Shown: positions 1 to 8,319, counted from the first letter of the stretch. The stretch: 32,328 bases of DNA from Verrucomicrobiales bacterium (GCA_020845805.1 JADLFD010000089.1:1-32328), one strand, 5' to 3'. Numbers and translations are program-made. The notes: generated from the letters alone by a model not told the origin.

Positions 1-25
1 TCCGGTCTCGAGCGAGGTCGAGCTT

Positions 26-616
26 GTGAAGTTCGTGAGATCCGAGTTCTCCCACTACCTGCCAAGGTTGCACCGTGCGTTTTATCAAGCGGACGCGGTC
101 GTGCTCTGGACGATGCCCATGGCCAATCGTGCGGCGGGATGGCTGGACGACCAGTTTCATGCGGCGTTCCGTGAGATGATGCTCCACGCCGCCATGCGGG
201 AAGGGTTGCTCTGCCCGGCGTATTGCCTCATGCCGGATCACGTACACTTGGTCTGGATGGGACTGCGTCCGCAGAGCGACCAACGAAACGGGATGAAGTT
301 CCTTCGGGCGCACCTCTCCCGGCATCTGCGAGGGTATGCTTTCCAACGCCAAGCCCACGATCGGGTCTTTCGTCGCTCGGAGCGGCATTCGACGGGAATC
401 GCAGCGGGCTGTTCCGAGTACGTGCTGCTGAATCCCGTGCGTGGCGGTTTAGTGTCCGAGTCGAAGGCGTGGCCGTACTTGGGGGCGATTGTGCCGGGTT
501 ACCCGAGGTTGAACCCGTTGGACCCAGGGTATTGGGAGTGGTTTTGGGAACGCTATCACTCGGTTCTGGATCCCAAGGTGCTGGATCGGGTCGTCCCCCC
601 TCGTTCGATGGAATGA
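26..616 (+). CDS. REP-associated tyrosine transposase (RAYT, Y1_Tnp family), possibly 5'-partial
   Basis: Single-strand DNA transposase of the Y1/HUH class, whose relatives nick and mobilise REP palindromes. The HUH metal-binding motif is visible as MPDHVHLVW at about residues 69-77. The tyrosine motif appears as SEYVLLNPVRGGLV at about residues 130-143, matching the family pattern Y-hhh-NPVRAGLV, with the Tyr as likely nucleophile. The listed start is a GTG. The frame stays open to the left edge of the window, so the true start may lie upstream. About 196 residues fits single-domain RAYTs. The gene ends where a palindromic repeat array begins, which is the classic RAYT/REP arrangement. The stretch between HUH and Tyr motifs looks somewhat divergent, so activity is not certain. 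Family assignment is firm. Confidence 0.85.
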   Translation: MKFVRSEFSHYLPRLHRAFYQADAVVLWTMPMANRAAGWLDDQFHAAFREMMLHAAMREGLLCPAYCLMPDHVHLVWMGLRPQSDQRNGMKFLRAHLSRHLRGYAFQRQAHDRVFRRSERHSTGIAAGCSEYVLLNPVRGGLVSESKAWPYLGAIVPGYPRLNPLDPGYWEWFWERYHSVLDPKVLDRVVPPRSME

Positions 617-617
617 T

Positions 618-945
618 TTGTCCGCGCTGGATGGCATTGGCGAATGGGGTGAGCGGCGGTGGTGGAGTGAGCGCCGTCTGCACGACGGCGGCTACGGAAC
701 GGGGAAGTAGCCGCGGACGTGAAGTCCGCGCTGAACGGCGTTGGCGAATGGGGTGGGCGGGAAGGGGCGAGTGAGCGCCGTCTGACGACGGCGGCTACGG
801 AATGGGGAAGTAGCCGCGGACGTGGAGTCCGCGCTGGATGGCGTTGGCGAATGGGGAGGGCGGGGGTGGTGGAGTGAGCGCCGTCTCACGACGGCGGCTA
901 CGGAACGAGGGAGTAGCCGCGGACGTGAGTCCGCGCTGGTTGGCG
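618..945. repeat. REP/BIME-like palindromic repeat array 1
   Basis: Three full and one partial copies of a unit of about 103 bp fill the space between the RAYT gene and the CotH-like gene. Each unit has two short hairpins. The first, GCCGTC-loop-GACGGC, is at 673-689, 777-792 and 880-895. The second, GCGGAC-loop-GTCCGC, is at 713-729, 816-832 and 919-934. An outer pairing GGCTAC/GTAGCC brackets the spacer between them. The linker reads roughly GCGTTGGCGAATGGGG. The partial copy starts 1-2 bases after the RAYT stop. No gene is supported here; open frames across it are an artefact of high GC. From 946 to 1045 I see only the leader of the next gene. Confidence 0.9.
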
Positions 946-1045
946 TGGCTGCGGCGTCCCCGGCGAAGCCGCCACCGTCACGTCCGATGCCCGGTTCGTC
1001 CCATTCGGATTCCAGGGGAGGCGAGGATGAGCGACACAGGGTCTC

Positions 1046-3145
1046 ATGAAGATTCCGTTCACCAGGGCGACCGGGGTTCTGGGACTGGCAAGTCTGCTCG
1101 TCGCCGCAGCGATGGTCTGGGCTCAAGACGGTCCGCCGCCGGGCGGTGCGGGTCCGGGCGGGTTTGGTCCAGGTGGACCGGGCGGACCGGGTGGTCCCTT
1201 CGGAAATCAGGAGGAACGCAAGTTGGTGAAGCAGCACGACCGGGACGGGGACAAGCGATTGAATGCCGCGGAACGCAAGGCGGCGCGGGAAGCGTTGGCC
1301 AAGGAGTCAGCCAACGGGGGCGGTCGACGCGGTCCAGGTGGGTTCGGGATGCGCAACCGGGGTGGAGGAGCCGCGCCGCAAGCGGGTGCCAAGGTGACAA
1401 TCTCCGAGGTGCCGGCGTACCCGAATGCGCCGTTCTACGATGGGCTTACGCTGCGTACCGTGTTCCTTGAGTTTGAATCGGGGGATTGGGAGAAGGAGCT
1501 CTCGGACTTCCACAACACGGACGTGTTGGTCCCGGCCACCCTGACGGTGGATGGGAAAGCGTACCCGGAGGTGGGCGTTCATTTTCGCGGGATGTCGTCC
1601 TACGGCATGGTGGGCGAGGGACAGAAGCGTTCGCTGAATCTCTCGGTCGATTTCGCGCACGAGAGTCAGAACGTGATGGGCTATCGCACGCTGAACCTTC
1701 TGAACGCGCATGAGGATCCTTCCTTTCTGCGGTCGGTGCTGTTTTACGACATTGCGCGCAGCTATCTGCCGGCGCCCAAAGCGAACTTCGTGAGGGTGGT
1801 CATCAACGGGGAGAACTGGGGTGTGTATGTCAACGTGCAGCAATTCAACAAAGACTTCCTGAAGGAGTGGTACAAGACCACCAAGGGCGCGCGCTGGAAG
1901 GTGCCGGGCAGCCCGGGTGCTCGCGGCAGCCTGGCCTACCTGGGGGATGATCCCGCGGCGTCCCGCGGAATCTATGAGTTGAAGAGCAAGGAGGATCCCA
2001 AGGCGTGGACGGACCTCGTCAGGTTGTGCAAGACCCTCAACCAGACGCCGGCGGACCAGTTGGAAGCGGCGTTGTCGCCGTTGCTCGATGTGGACGGTGC
2101 GCTGCGCTTCCTCGCGCTCGACAATGCCCTGATCAACAATGACGGGTACTGGATCCGCACCAGCGACTACAGCCTCTACCAGGACGAGGGCGGGAAGTTC
2201 CATGTGCTGCCGCAGGACGCCAACGAGACGCTGACGCGACCGGGGGGCCCAGGTTTTGGGGGCGGTCCAGGCGGGCCGGGCGGGCGTCGGCGATTTGGTC
2301 CGGGCGCCATGCTCGGACAGATCCTGCTGGAGCAGGGGGATCGATCCGGCGACGGCACGTTGAGCAAGGAGGAGATGTCGGGTTTGGGCGGAGCCTGGTT
2401 TGATCGCTTTGACACCGCCAAGGCCGGCAAGTTGAACGCGGAGCAATTCACCACCGGGCTTGCGACCGTGCTGCCTGCGCCTCCCGGCTTCGGTGGGCAA
2501 CGCGGTGGTGGGCCGGGTGGCGGTCCAGCGATGTTCATGGGTCCGGGTCTGTTCGGGGTGTTGGATGCGAACAAGGACGGGTCGTTAACGCGCGGGGAGA
2601 CGGAATCGGTGTTGGCGAAGTGGGCGACGGACTGGGATACGGACAAGGCCGGGAGTCTGACCGCGGAGAAGCTTTCCACTGGATTGGATGCCACGCTGCC
2701 GCGTCCCAACTTCGGCGGGCCCGGGGGGCCTGGCGGACCGGGCGGACCTGGAGGCGGTCGCATGGGGGGGCCACCCGGCGGGATGATGGCCGCCATGAAC
2801 GTGAAGGGCGTGGAGCTGGATCCGTTGATCGCGGCCAACGACGCCAGCAAGCCGCTGATTTCGAAGTTGCTGGCGGTTCCGGCGCTGCGCGCGAAGTACC
2901 TGGGTTATGTGCGGGAGATCGCGGAGAAGCACCTGGATTGGAGCCGGCTCGGTCCGGTGGCAGCGAAGTACCACGCGTTAATTGCGGACGCGGTGAAGGC
3001 GGACACGCGGAAGTTGGATTCGACCGAAGATTTCCTGAAATCCGTCGAAGGTGGTGGCGAATCCGGCGAGGCGGGACACATCAGCCTCAAAGCCTTTGCC
3101 GAGCAGCGGCGGGCCTATCTGCTGAAACAGACGGCGGCGAAGTAA
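1046..3145 (+). CDS. Secreted CotH-like kinase-fold protein with inserted EF-hands
   Basis: Predicted exported protein of 699 residues with a signal peptide at about 1-26. A Gly/Pro-rich stretch (28-55) and an EF-hand loop (D65-E76) follow. CotH family signatures run from about 137 to 395: HFRGMSSYG (179-187), NLLNAHEDPSFLRS (217-230), NGENWGVYVNVQQ (254-266), INNDGYW (363-369) and LPQDANET (388-395). CotH proteins are atypical protein kinases first known from spore coats; the Asp residues of the last two motifs are candidate ATP/metal ligands. A GGPGG-rich block with canonical EF loops at D432-E443 and D507-E518, plus two degenerate ones near 456 and 531, precedes a helical tail (591-699) that resembles the C-terminal part of CotH. 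The EF-hands therefore look inserted into the fold. The gene is flanked on both sides by repeat arrays. Kinase activity is inferred, not shown. Confidence 0.82.
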   Translation: MKIPFTRATGVLGLASLLVAAAMVWAQDGPPPGGAGPGGFGPGGPGGPGGPFGNQEERKLVKQHDRDGDKRLNAAERKAAREALAKESANGGGRRGPGGFGMRNRGGGAAPQAGAKVTISEVPAYPNAPFYDGLTLRTVFLEFESGDWEKELSDFHNTDVLVPATLTVDGKAYPEVGVHFRGMSSYGMVGEGQKRSLNLSVDFAHESQNVMGYRTLNLLNAHEDPSFLRSVLFYDIARSYLPAPKANFVRVVINGENWGVYVNVQQFNKDFLKEWYKTTKGARWKVPGSPGARGSLAYLGDDPAASRGIYELKSKEDPKAWTDLVRLCKTLNQTPADQLEAALSPLLDVDGALRFLALDNALINNDGYWIRTSDYSLYQDEGGKFHVLPQDANETLTRPGGPGFGGGPGGPGGRRRFGPGAMLGQILLEQGDRSGDGTLSKEEMSGLGGAWFDRFDTAKAGKLNAEQFTTGLATVLPAPPGFGGQRGGGPGGGPAMFMGPGLFGVLDANKDGSLTRGETESVLAKWATDWDTDKAGSLTAEKLSTGLDATLPRPNFGGPGGPGGPGGPGGGRMGGPPGGMMAAMNVKGVELDPLIAANDASKPLISKLLAVPALRAKYLGYVREIAEKHLDWSRLGPVAAKYHALIADAVKADTRKLDSTEDFLKSVEGGGESGEAGHISLKAFAEQRRAYLLKQTAAK

Positions 3146-3149
3146 GGCG

Positions 3150-3509
3150 GAGCGAAGTGGGAATGGGGTGAGCGGGAGTGGAGGAGTGAGCGCCGTCTGC
3201 ATGACGGCGGCTACGGAGGCGAGATGTAGCCGCGGACGTGAGTCCGCGCTGAATGGCGTTGGCGAATGGGGTGAGCGGGAGCGGGCGAGTGAGCGCCGTC
3301 TCACGACGGCGGCTACGGAACGGGGAAGTAGCCGCGGACGTGAAGTCCGCGCTGAATGGCGTTGGTGAATGGGGTGAGCGGGAGTGGAGGAGTGAGCGCC
3401 GTCTGCACGACGGCGGCTACGGAACGGAGAAGTCGTCGCGGACGTGAAGTCCGCGCTGAACGGCGTTGGCGAAGGGGGTGAGCGCCGTCAGATGGCGGCG
3501 ACTACGGGG
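3150..3509. repeat. REP/BIME-like palindromic repeat array 2
   Basis: Three full copies and a degenerate fourth of the same unit as the array at 618-945. First hairpins (GCCGTC/GACGGC) are at 3192-3208, 3295-3310 and from 3398. A diverged one starts at 3484, where the second arm reads GGCGGC. Spacing is 103 bp, then 86 bp to the last copy. The array fills the space between the convergent CotH-like gene and the histidine kinase gene and may act as a transcription barrier for both. Its last copy overlaps the 3' end of the kinase gene. No other gene is seen in this stretch. Confidence 0.9.
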
Positions 3510-5493
3510 AGGAAGGTGGGGCGGTCGGCGTGGCGTCGGGCGGCGCGAACGGGAGTTCGAGACGGAAGGAGGCGCCCAGGCCGGGGCCGTCGCTGGAGAC
3601 ACCGAGGCTGCCGCCCATTTCACGTGCGGCGTTGGCGCCGGAGTGGAGTCCGAAACCGTGGCCATCGCGCTTGGTGGTGAAGCCCAGTTGGAAGATGCGC
3701 ATGAGGGCCTCGGGGGCGATGCCCATGCCGTTGTCGGCGACGGCGAGGAAGGCGTGGGTGGGAGAGGCGACGCCGACGAGGAGCGTGAGTTTCCGCGGGA
3801 TTTGGGCGCCGTTTTCGAGGGCGTGACGGGCGTTGCCGATGAGGTTCAGCAGGATTTGCAGGACCTTATGGCGGTCCGCCAGGACGCGGCTGGTCGGGGC
3901 GAAGCGGCGCTCGATAAGGATGCCGCGTTTCTCGAATGAATCGATGTTCATGCGAAGTGCATCCTCGAAGAGGGCGGCGGGTTCGAGGGGTTCGCGGACT
4001 CCGCTGACCCGGGCGAAGCTCTGCTGCATCGAGACGATCTCCTTGATGTGCTCGATATTGACGGTGAGTGAGTTGGCTTCGCCGATGAGACGGTTCTGTT
4101 CCTCGAGGAGATGGTCAGTGAGTTGAATGAGGAAGGGGGCGACGAGGCGTCCCTGGGGATCGCGGGTGACGAACTCGCCGAGGGATTCGAGGTGGGGTTT
4201 AAGGAGATCGGTGGTGCGGCGGAGGGAGTTGAGCTTGGAGGCGCCGAGTCGATCGCGGATGAGAGTGGCGGAGACGTTGACGCTGTTGAGGACGTTTCCG
4301 ACGTTGTGAAGAACGCCGGTGGCGACTTCGGCCATGCCGGCCTGGCGCGATGTTTCGATGAGTTTCTCGTTGGCGGCCGCGAGGTCGGCCTCGGCTTGTT
4401 TGCGGGTGGTGACATCCTGCGCCACGACGAGCCAGGCGCGGCGGTCGCGATACTGGATGGGGTCGGCGCAGACCTCGACATCGATGAGGGTGCCGTCCTT
4501 GCGCCGGTGTCGGCGCAGGCAGCCGCGAATCGGTTGGAAGGCGTCGTCGGTGGGTGCCGGGGCGGGGATCGCGTTTTGGAGGAGGGAGGCGGACTGGGTG
4601 CAGACGTCCGGCACGCTGAGCGAGAGGAATTCCTCCTCGGTGAACCGGTAGGTTTCGAGGGCGGCCTGGTTGACCTCGAGGAAGCGGAAGGACTCGGCAT
4701 CGAAGAGCCAGGTGGGGAGCGGGCTGCTGCGGAACAGGATGCGGTATCGGGCTTCGGACTGGCGGAGGGCGGTGGCTTGATCGTCGATGCGATCGAGCAT
4801 GCGATTGAAGGCCTGAGTGAGTTCCCCGGTCTCGTCGTCGGAGACCACCTGGGCGCGTTGGGTGAAGTCCTGGTCCTGGGCGATGGTACGCGCGGTGCGG
4901 GTGAGTTCCTGGATGGGGCGCAGGATGGAGCGATGGAACCGGGTCGCCATGAGCAGGGCGACGAGGGTGGAGACGCCGAACACGCCGGCGAGGATGACGC
5001 TGTGGCGGACGGCGTAGGCGCGCAGGTCGGACAGATCGGCGCGGATGACGACGGTACCGATGGGAGTGCCGTCGAGTTCGATGCGGCGGACGACGGTGAC
5101 GGTGGAGGCGGTGTACTGTTCGGCGTCGGCCATCGGTTCGTTCGGATCATGCGAGTGATCCGGGTCGACGCCGTGGTTGGAGCCGGAGCGGTGGAACTCA
5201 GCGAACACGGTCCCTTGGTGGTAGAGGATCGCGCACTCGATGTGCTTCTGCTGGTTCAGTTCGGAGAGGGTGCGTTCGGCCTCCACGCGATCTTCGAAGC
5301 TGAGGGCGGCGCGGGTGAGACGCCCGAGGATGCGGGCCTGGGTGGAGAGTTCGGAGACCAGTTTGCCGCGGAAGGTGAGGACTTCGTGGACGAGCAGCGC
5401 GGCCCCGGAGAGGACGACGGCGGTGAGGCAGGTCAGGAGAGCGACCAGATTGAGCTTCCTCCGGATGGAGCGCTGGTGGAGTGGCATCATCAC
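3502..5493 (-). CDS. CHASE8-HAMP-PAS sensor histidine kinase
   Basis: Membrane-bound kinase of 663 residues. TM1 is at about 14-36 and a CHASE8-type periplasmic domain at about 45-150 (LTRAALSFEDRVEAERTLSEL, then ECAILY). TM2 spans about 163-184, HAMP about 185-238 and PAS about 246-365. The H-box is GVLHNVGNVLNS with His396, the N-box is LLNLIGNARHAL, and DNGMG (587-591), FTTK and GHGFGLH (611-617) complete the ATPase site. Tandem starts GTG5493, ATG5490 and ATG5487 are possible; the first overlaps the stop of the YfiR-family gene, implying translational coupling. CHASE8 is the sensor of YfiN-type cyclases, so the upstream YfiR-like protein is a likely periplasmic partner. No receiver domain or response regulator gene is adjacent, so its target is unknown. 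The TAG stop lies in a repeat unit. Confidence 0.9.
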   Translation of the reverse strand: MMMPLHQRSIRRKLNLVALLTCLTAVVLSGAALLVHEVLTFRGKLVSELSTQARILGRLTRAALSFEDRVEAERTLSELNQQKHIECAILYHQGTVFAEFHRSGSNHGVDPDHSHDPNEPMADAEQYTASTVTVVRRIELDGTPIGTVVIRADLSDLRAYAVRHSVILAGVFGVSTLVALLMATRFHRSILRPIQELTRTARTIAQDQDFTQRAQVVSDDETGELTQAFNRMLDRIDDQATALRQSEARYRILFRSSPLPTWLFDAESFRFLEVNQAALETYRFTEEEFLSLSVPDVCTQSASLLQNAIPAPAPTDDAFQPIRGCLRRHRRKDGTLIDVEVCADPIQYRDRRAWLVVAQDVTTRKQAEADLAAANEKLIETSRQAGMAEVATGVLHNVGNVLNSVNVSATLIRDRLGASKLNSLRRTTDLLKPHLESLGEFVTRDPQGRLVAPFLIQLTDHLLEEQNRLIGEANSLTVNIEHIKEIVSMQQSFARVSGVREPLEPAALFEDALRMNIDSFEKRGILIERRFAPTSRVLADRHKVLQILLNLIGNARHALENGAQIPRKLTLLVGVASPTHAFLAVADNGMGIAPEALMRIFQLGFTTKRDGHGFGLHSGANAAREMGGSLGVSSDGPGLGASFRLELPFAPPDATPTAPPSSP

Positions 5494-6098
5494 GAGTCCT
5501 TGCCTTGGACGATGGTGGCCAACTGGAGGAGCTGAGGGTCGATGCGCAATCCGGTGCGTGCGACTCGGGTCGGGTTGATTTCGAGACGGATCCGGCGATC
5601 GGCCGGCACCATGCTGATCATGCCGCCGGCGCGTGCGAACTCGGCGGTCTCTCCCACGGTCAGGATGGGGTGATTGGCAAGGACACGGAGCGAGGCGGAG
5701 GTGAGTTCGCTACCGGCATTGCAGAAGAAGATGATGTCGCAGTGGAGGGTGTCCTCGGGGGTGGTGCACTCGACGAGGCGGAGGGCACGCGCGTCGCCGC
5801 CGGGTTGTTTGCTGGCCAGGGGGAGGCGAGGTCCGAATGGGTTGCGGCCGACGATGCCGAGGACGGCGGGTTTGGCTTGGGCGGGGTCGTGGCTGGCGGG
5901 CCAGTGGACGAAGGCGCGGAAGCGTTCGAGGAACGCGGCCTTGAGTTGGTACTCGGGGACGGAGCCGGGCGGGTCGGATTGGCCGCGAGCGGAGAGGGAG
6001 GCGAGCGTGAGGGCGAGCGCGATCCAAGTCAGCGCGAGCACGCGGAGCATGAGCTTCGCGTGCGTGGCGGGAGTTGGACTGGTAGGGCGGCGCGCCAT
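5490..6098 (-). CDS. YfiR family periplasmic protein (DUF4154)
   Basis: Predicted periplasmic protein of about 202 residues. A signal sequence is centred on LRVLALTWIALALTLAS, and the family signature YQLKAAFLERFRAFVHWP starts near residue 50, followed by VLGIVGRNPFG and later GGMISMVPADRRIRLEIN. YfiR of Pseudomonas is a periplasmic repressor that binds the CHASE8-bearing cyclase YfiN; here the next gene encodes a CHASE8 histidine kinase, so this protein probably modulates that kinase. Several Cys residues (in VECTTPE, LHCDI and FFCNAG) could form disulphides as in YfiR. ATG6098 sits 10 bp after the receptor gene stop. ATG6050 would give a shorter, cleaner signal peptide and is an alternative start. 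The operon is receptor, YfiR-like, kinase. Confidence 0.88.
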   Translation of the reverse strand: MARRPTSPTPATHAKLMLRVLALTWIALALTLASLSARGQSDPPGSVPEYQLKAAFLERFRAFVHWPASHDPAQAKPAVLGIVGRNPFGPRLPLASKQPGGDARALRLVECTTPEDTLHCDIIFFCNAGSELTSASLRVLANHPILTVGETAEFARAGGMISMVPADRRIRLEINPTRVARTGLRIDPQLLQLATIVQGKDS

Positions 6099-6108
6099 TC
6101 GGGGGCGG

Positions 6109-8136
6109 TCAGAATCGGTACGTCAACTTGAAGCGGAACGTCCGGCCGGGTTGGGGCATGGCATTGCCGATGTACTCGGTGGAGATGGGGTGATCGATGG
6201 TTTCGTTGAACAGGTTGTAGACCGTGGCGGAGGCTTCGAGGCCGGGCAGGAGTTCGCGCGTGAAGAGCGTGATCTGGGTGGTCCAATAGCCGTCGATGCG
6301 GCCTTGGTTGCCGAGGCTGGAATCGACGTAACGGATCTCGGGGGAGAGGTGGATGCGGTCGCGCCAGAGGGGGATGCGGGCCTGGAGGCGCGCGAGGTGC
6401 TCGGGGGCGTTGAACAGGCGTTGGCCGGACTCGATGTTCTCGGCGTGCTGGGCGGAGTAGCTGGCACGGAGGAGGCCGCGCGAGGGCCAGCGGTATTCGA
6501 GTCCCAGTTCGGCGCCGTAGGCGTGGTTGGCGTCGGCGTTGCGGAACGTACCGATGCCGGCGTTCTCCTCATAGACCACGAGGTCTTCGACGCGGTTGTA
6601 GAAGAGGCTGGCCGTGGCGGTGAGGGAGGGGGTGACGAGTTCCTGCTCGGCATTGAGTTCGAAGGACTGGACCACCTCGGGGTCGAGTTGGGGATTGCCC
6701 TCGAAGTAACTGGCGACGAAGCCGTACTCGTACGCATTGGGCGCCCGGAACGCCGAGCCGTAGAGGAGTTTGAGCGTGGTGCTGTCCCAGGGTCGACCGA
6801 TCAAGCCCAGCCGTGGACTGAGGTGACCGTCGGCGGTGGAGGAATCGTCGTAGCGCAGGCCGGCGCTGGCGATGAGCCGTTCGTGCACGGTCCAGTCGGC
6901 CTGACCGAACACGCCGAGGCTGGTGGATTCATCGCGCACATCGCCGAAGACGTCCTCGACCAGGCCTTCGTCGAAGTTCTGTTGGTCCTGCTGGAAGTTG
7001 TGTCGGAACTCGACTCCGCCGGTGAGGATGAGTTTCTCGAAGAGCGTGTGTTCGTAGGAGACCTCGGTGCCCCACCAGGCGCCGTGGACATCGTCACGGT
7101 TGAGGAGGAGATCGGGCGGGTCGCCGGGGGCGGCGGTGTCGTAGGGGTACCAACCCAGGTAGGTCATCTGGTGGTAGCCGAGACGCGCGAGCAGGCGTGC
7201 GTCGTTTTCGAACCGGTGATCGAGCTTGAGATCGAGCCAGGTGCTGGCGTCGGTGTTGGCCCCACGCGGGTCTCCGAACGTCGAGCCAGCGCCGGCATCG
7301 GGGATGGTTTTGTCGCGCGCGGACGTGGAGGCGGTCAGCGAGAGATCGTGGTAGGAAACGGTGGCGTGGAGGTTATGACCGTGGAAGCCGTCGAGATCTC
7401 GGGCGATGGCGGGAGGCGAGCCAGGCGTGTCGTGATAGGGGAGCCGGATGGCGGCTTCGCCGTCGGATTCGAAGTAGGTGGCGGAGAGCAGGAACTCGAC
7501 GCCGGAGTCGAGTTTGTAACCGGTGGTGGCGCGGGCTTTGTAGGTCTCGTCGGAGCCGGCTTCGGCGGAGAACTCGGCGCCCTGGAGGTCGCCGCCCCGT
7601 CGGGGGATCACGTTGAGGATGCCGAAGAAGGCACTGCTGCCGTAGAGCGAGGAGGCGGGACCGCGAATGACCTCGATGCGTTCGACCAGGTCGATGTCGA
7701 GCAGCCCTTCCGTCCCGAGCAGGGCCGAGTCGTAGATGTTGTCGTTGGCGCGATGCCCATCGATGAGCAGGAGGACACGGCCGTTGTAGTCACCGGGCGG
7801 GCTGAATCCGCGGACGCCCAAGTAGGAGTAGTCTCGGTCGGAGGTGACATAGGTGCCGGGCGTGCTCTCGAGGGCGTCGGCGAGAGTGCGGTAGCCGAAG
7901 GTCTGGATATCCTGCCGGTTGACTACGGTGACGCTGGCCGGGGCCTGCCAGGTTTTCTGGGTGCGTTTCGAGGCGCCGTAGACGCTGTCGTAGCGCACCT
8001 CGAGCAGCTCGGAGAGGCTGAGATCGGACAGGGAAAGCCCGGGGTTGGCCTCGGGGGACGCGCCCGGGGCGGGGTCGGCCGCGAGGGTGATGAACGGGGC
8101 GAGGAACATCACGCCATGAGACGTCCAACGTCGCAT
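6109..8136 (-). CDS. TonB-dependent outer-membrane receptor
   Basis: Outer-membrane beta-barrel transporter or receptor with a plug domain. From ATG8136 (675 residues) the protein begins with signal peptide MRRWTSHGVMFLAPFITLA. Plug motifs follow: QAPASVTVVNRQDIQTFGYR, ADALESTPGTY, LGVRGF, VLLLIDGHRANDN and VERIEVIRGPASSLYGSSAFFGILNVI, with the barrel after them. The chain ends with an aromatic beta-signal (FKLTYRF). ATG8169 and the far upstream ATG8280 also keep the frame open; I prefer 8136 because the signal peptide is then N-terminal. No Shine-Dalgarno is obvious at any of them. The substrate cannot be told from sequence; siderophores, cobalamin and oligosaccharides are all possible. It heads an operon with the YfiR-like protein and the kinase, suggesting a link between uptake and envelope sensing. 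Confidence 0.9.
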   Translation of the reverse strand: MRRWTSHGVMFLAPFITLAADPAPGASPEANPGLSLSDLSLSELLEVRYDSVYGASKRTQKTWQAPASVTVVNRQDIQTFGYRTLADALESTPGTYVTSDRDYSYLGVRGFSPPGDYNGRVLLLIDGHRANDNIYDSALLGTEGLLDIDLVERIEVIRGPASSLYGSSAFFGILNVIPRRGGDLQGAEFSAEAGSDETYKARATTGYKLDSGVEFLLSATYFESDGEAAIRLPYHDTPGSPPAIARDLDGFHGHNLHATVSYHDLSLTASTSARDKTIPDAGAGSTFGDPRGANTDASTWLDLKLDHRFENDARLLARLGYHQMTYLGWYPYDTAAPGDPPDLLLNRDDVHGAWWGTEVSYEHTLFEKLILTGGVEFRHNFQQDQQNFDEGLVEDVFGDVRDESTSLGVFGQADWTVHERLIASAGLRYDDSSTADGHLSPRLGLIGRPWDSTTLKLLYGSAFRAPNAYEYGFVASYFEGNPQLDPEVVQSFELNAEQELVTPSLTATASLFYNRVEDLVVYEENAGIGTFRNADANHAYGAELGLEYRWPSRGLLRASYSAQHAENIESGQRLFNAPEHLARLQARIPLWRDRIHLSPEIRYVDSSLGNQGRIDGYWTTQITLFTRELLPGLEASATVYNLFNETIDHPISTEYIGNAMPQPGRTFRFKLTYRF

Positions 8137-8189
8137 TGCGGAGCCGGTGGGCCTGGAGTTCTGGGGCATGCGGCGGGGCGGGGCCGGTG

Positions 8190-8207
8190 ATCGTTCGGCC
8201 AAACGAT
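8190..8207. promoter_or_regulatory. Candidate operator dyad upstream of the TonB receptor
   Basis: Inverted repeat ATCGTT-CGGCCA-AACGAT, symmetric except for one base pair, centred about 62 bp before ATG8136 and 30 bp before ATG8169. The position fits a repressor or activator site for the receptor operon. A chance palindrome is possible and no matching regulator gene is adjacent. Confidence 0.3.
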
Positions 8208-8319
8208 ACGATACTGACTTTGGCCGAGACGCGTGCCCGGAGACGACGGGCACTTCCGGGGAACACCCTGGGGTGTTCATCGGCGTCCCTGGTGAAATTC
8301 TTTAGGTGGATTTCCCGAT

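Noticed and set aside
618-945. Repeat array considered as CRISPR
   Set aside because: The whole 103-bp period is conserved with no unique spacers, there is no cas gene, and the units are palindromic REP type.
1307-2500. 397-codon minus-strand frame opposite the CotH-like gene
   Set aside because: Arg/Gln/Leu-rich shadow with no motif; the plus strand has signal peptide, EF-hands and CotH signatures.
4111-5535. 474-codon plus-strand frame opposite the CHASE8 histidine kinase
   Set aside because: Mirror frame of a confident kinase gene, low-complexity acidic composition, no domain.
5674-8190. Very long plus-strand open frame (838 codons) opposite the TonB receptor
   Set aside because: It is antisense to a protein with clear plug and barrel motifs, has Gly/Val/Glu-biased composition and no recognisable domain; long antisense frames are expected at this GC content.
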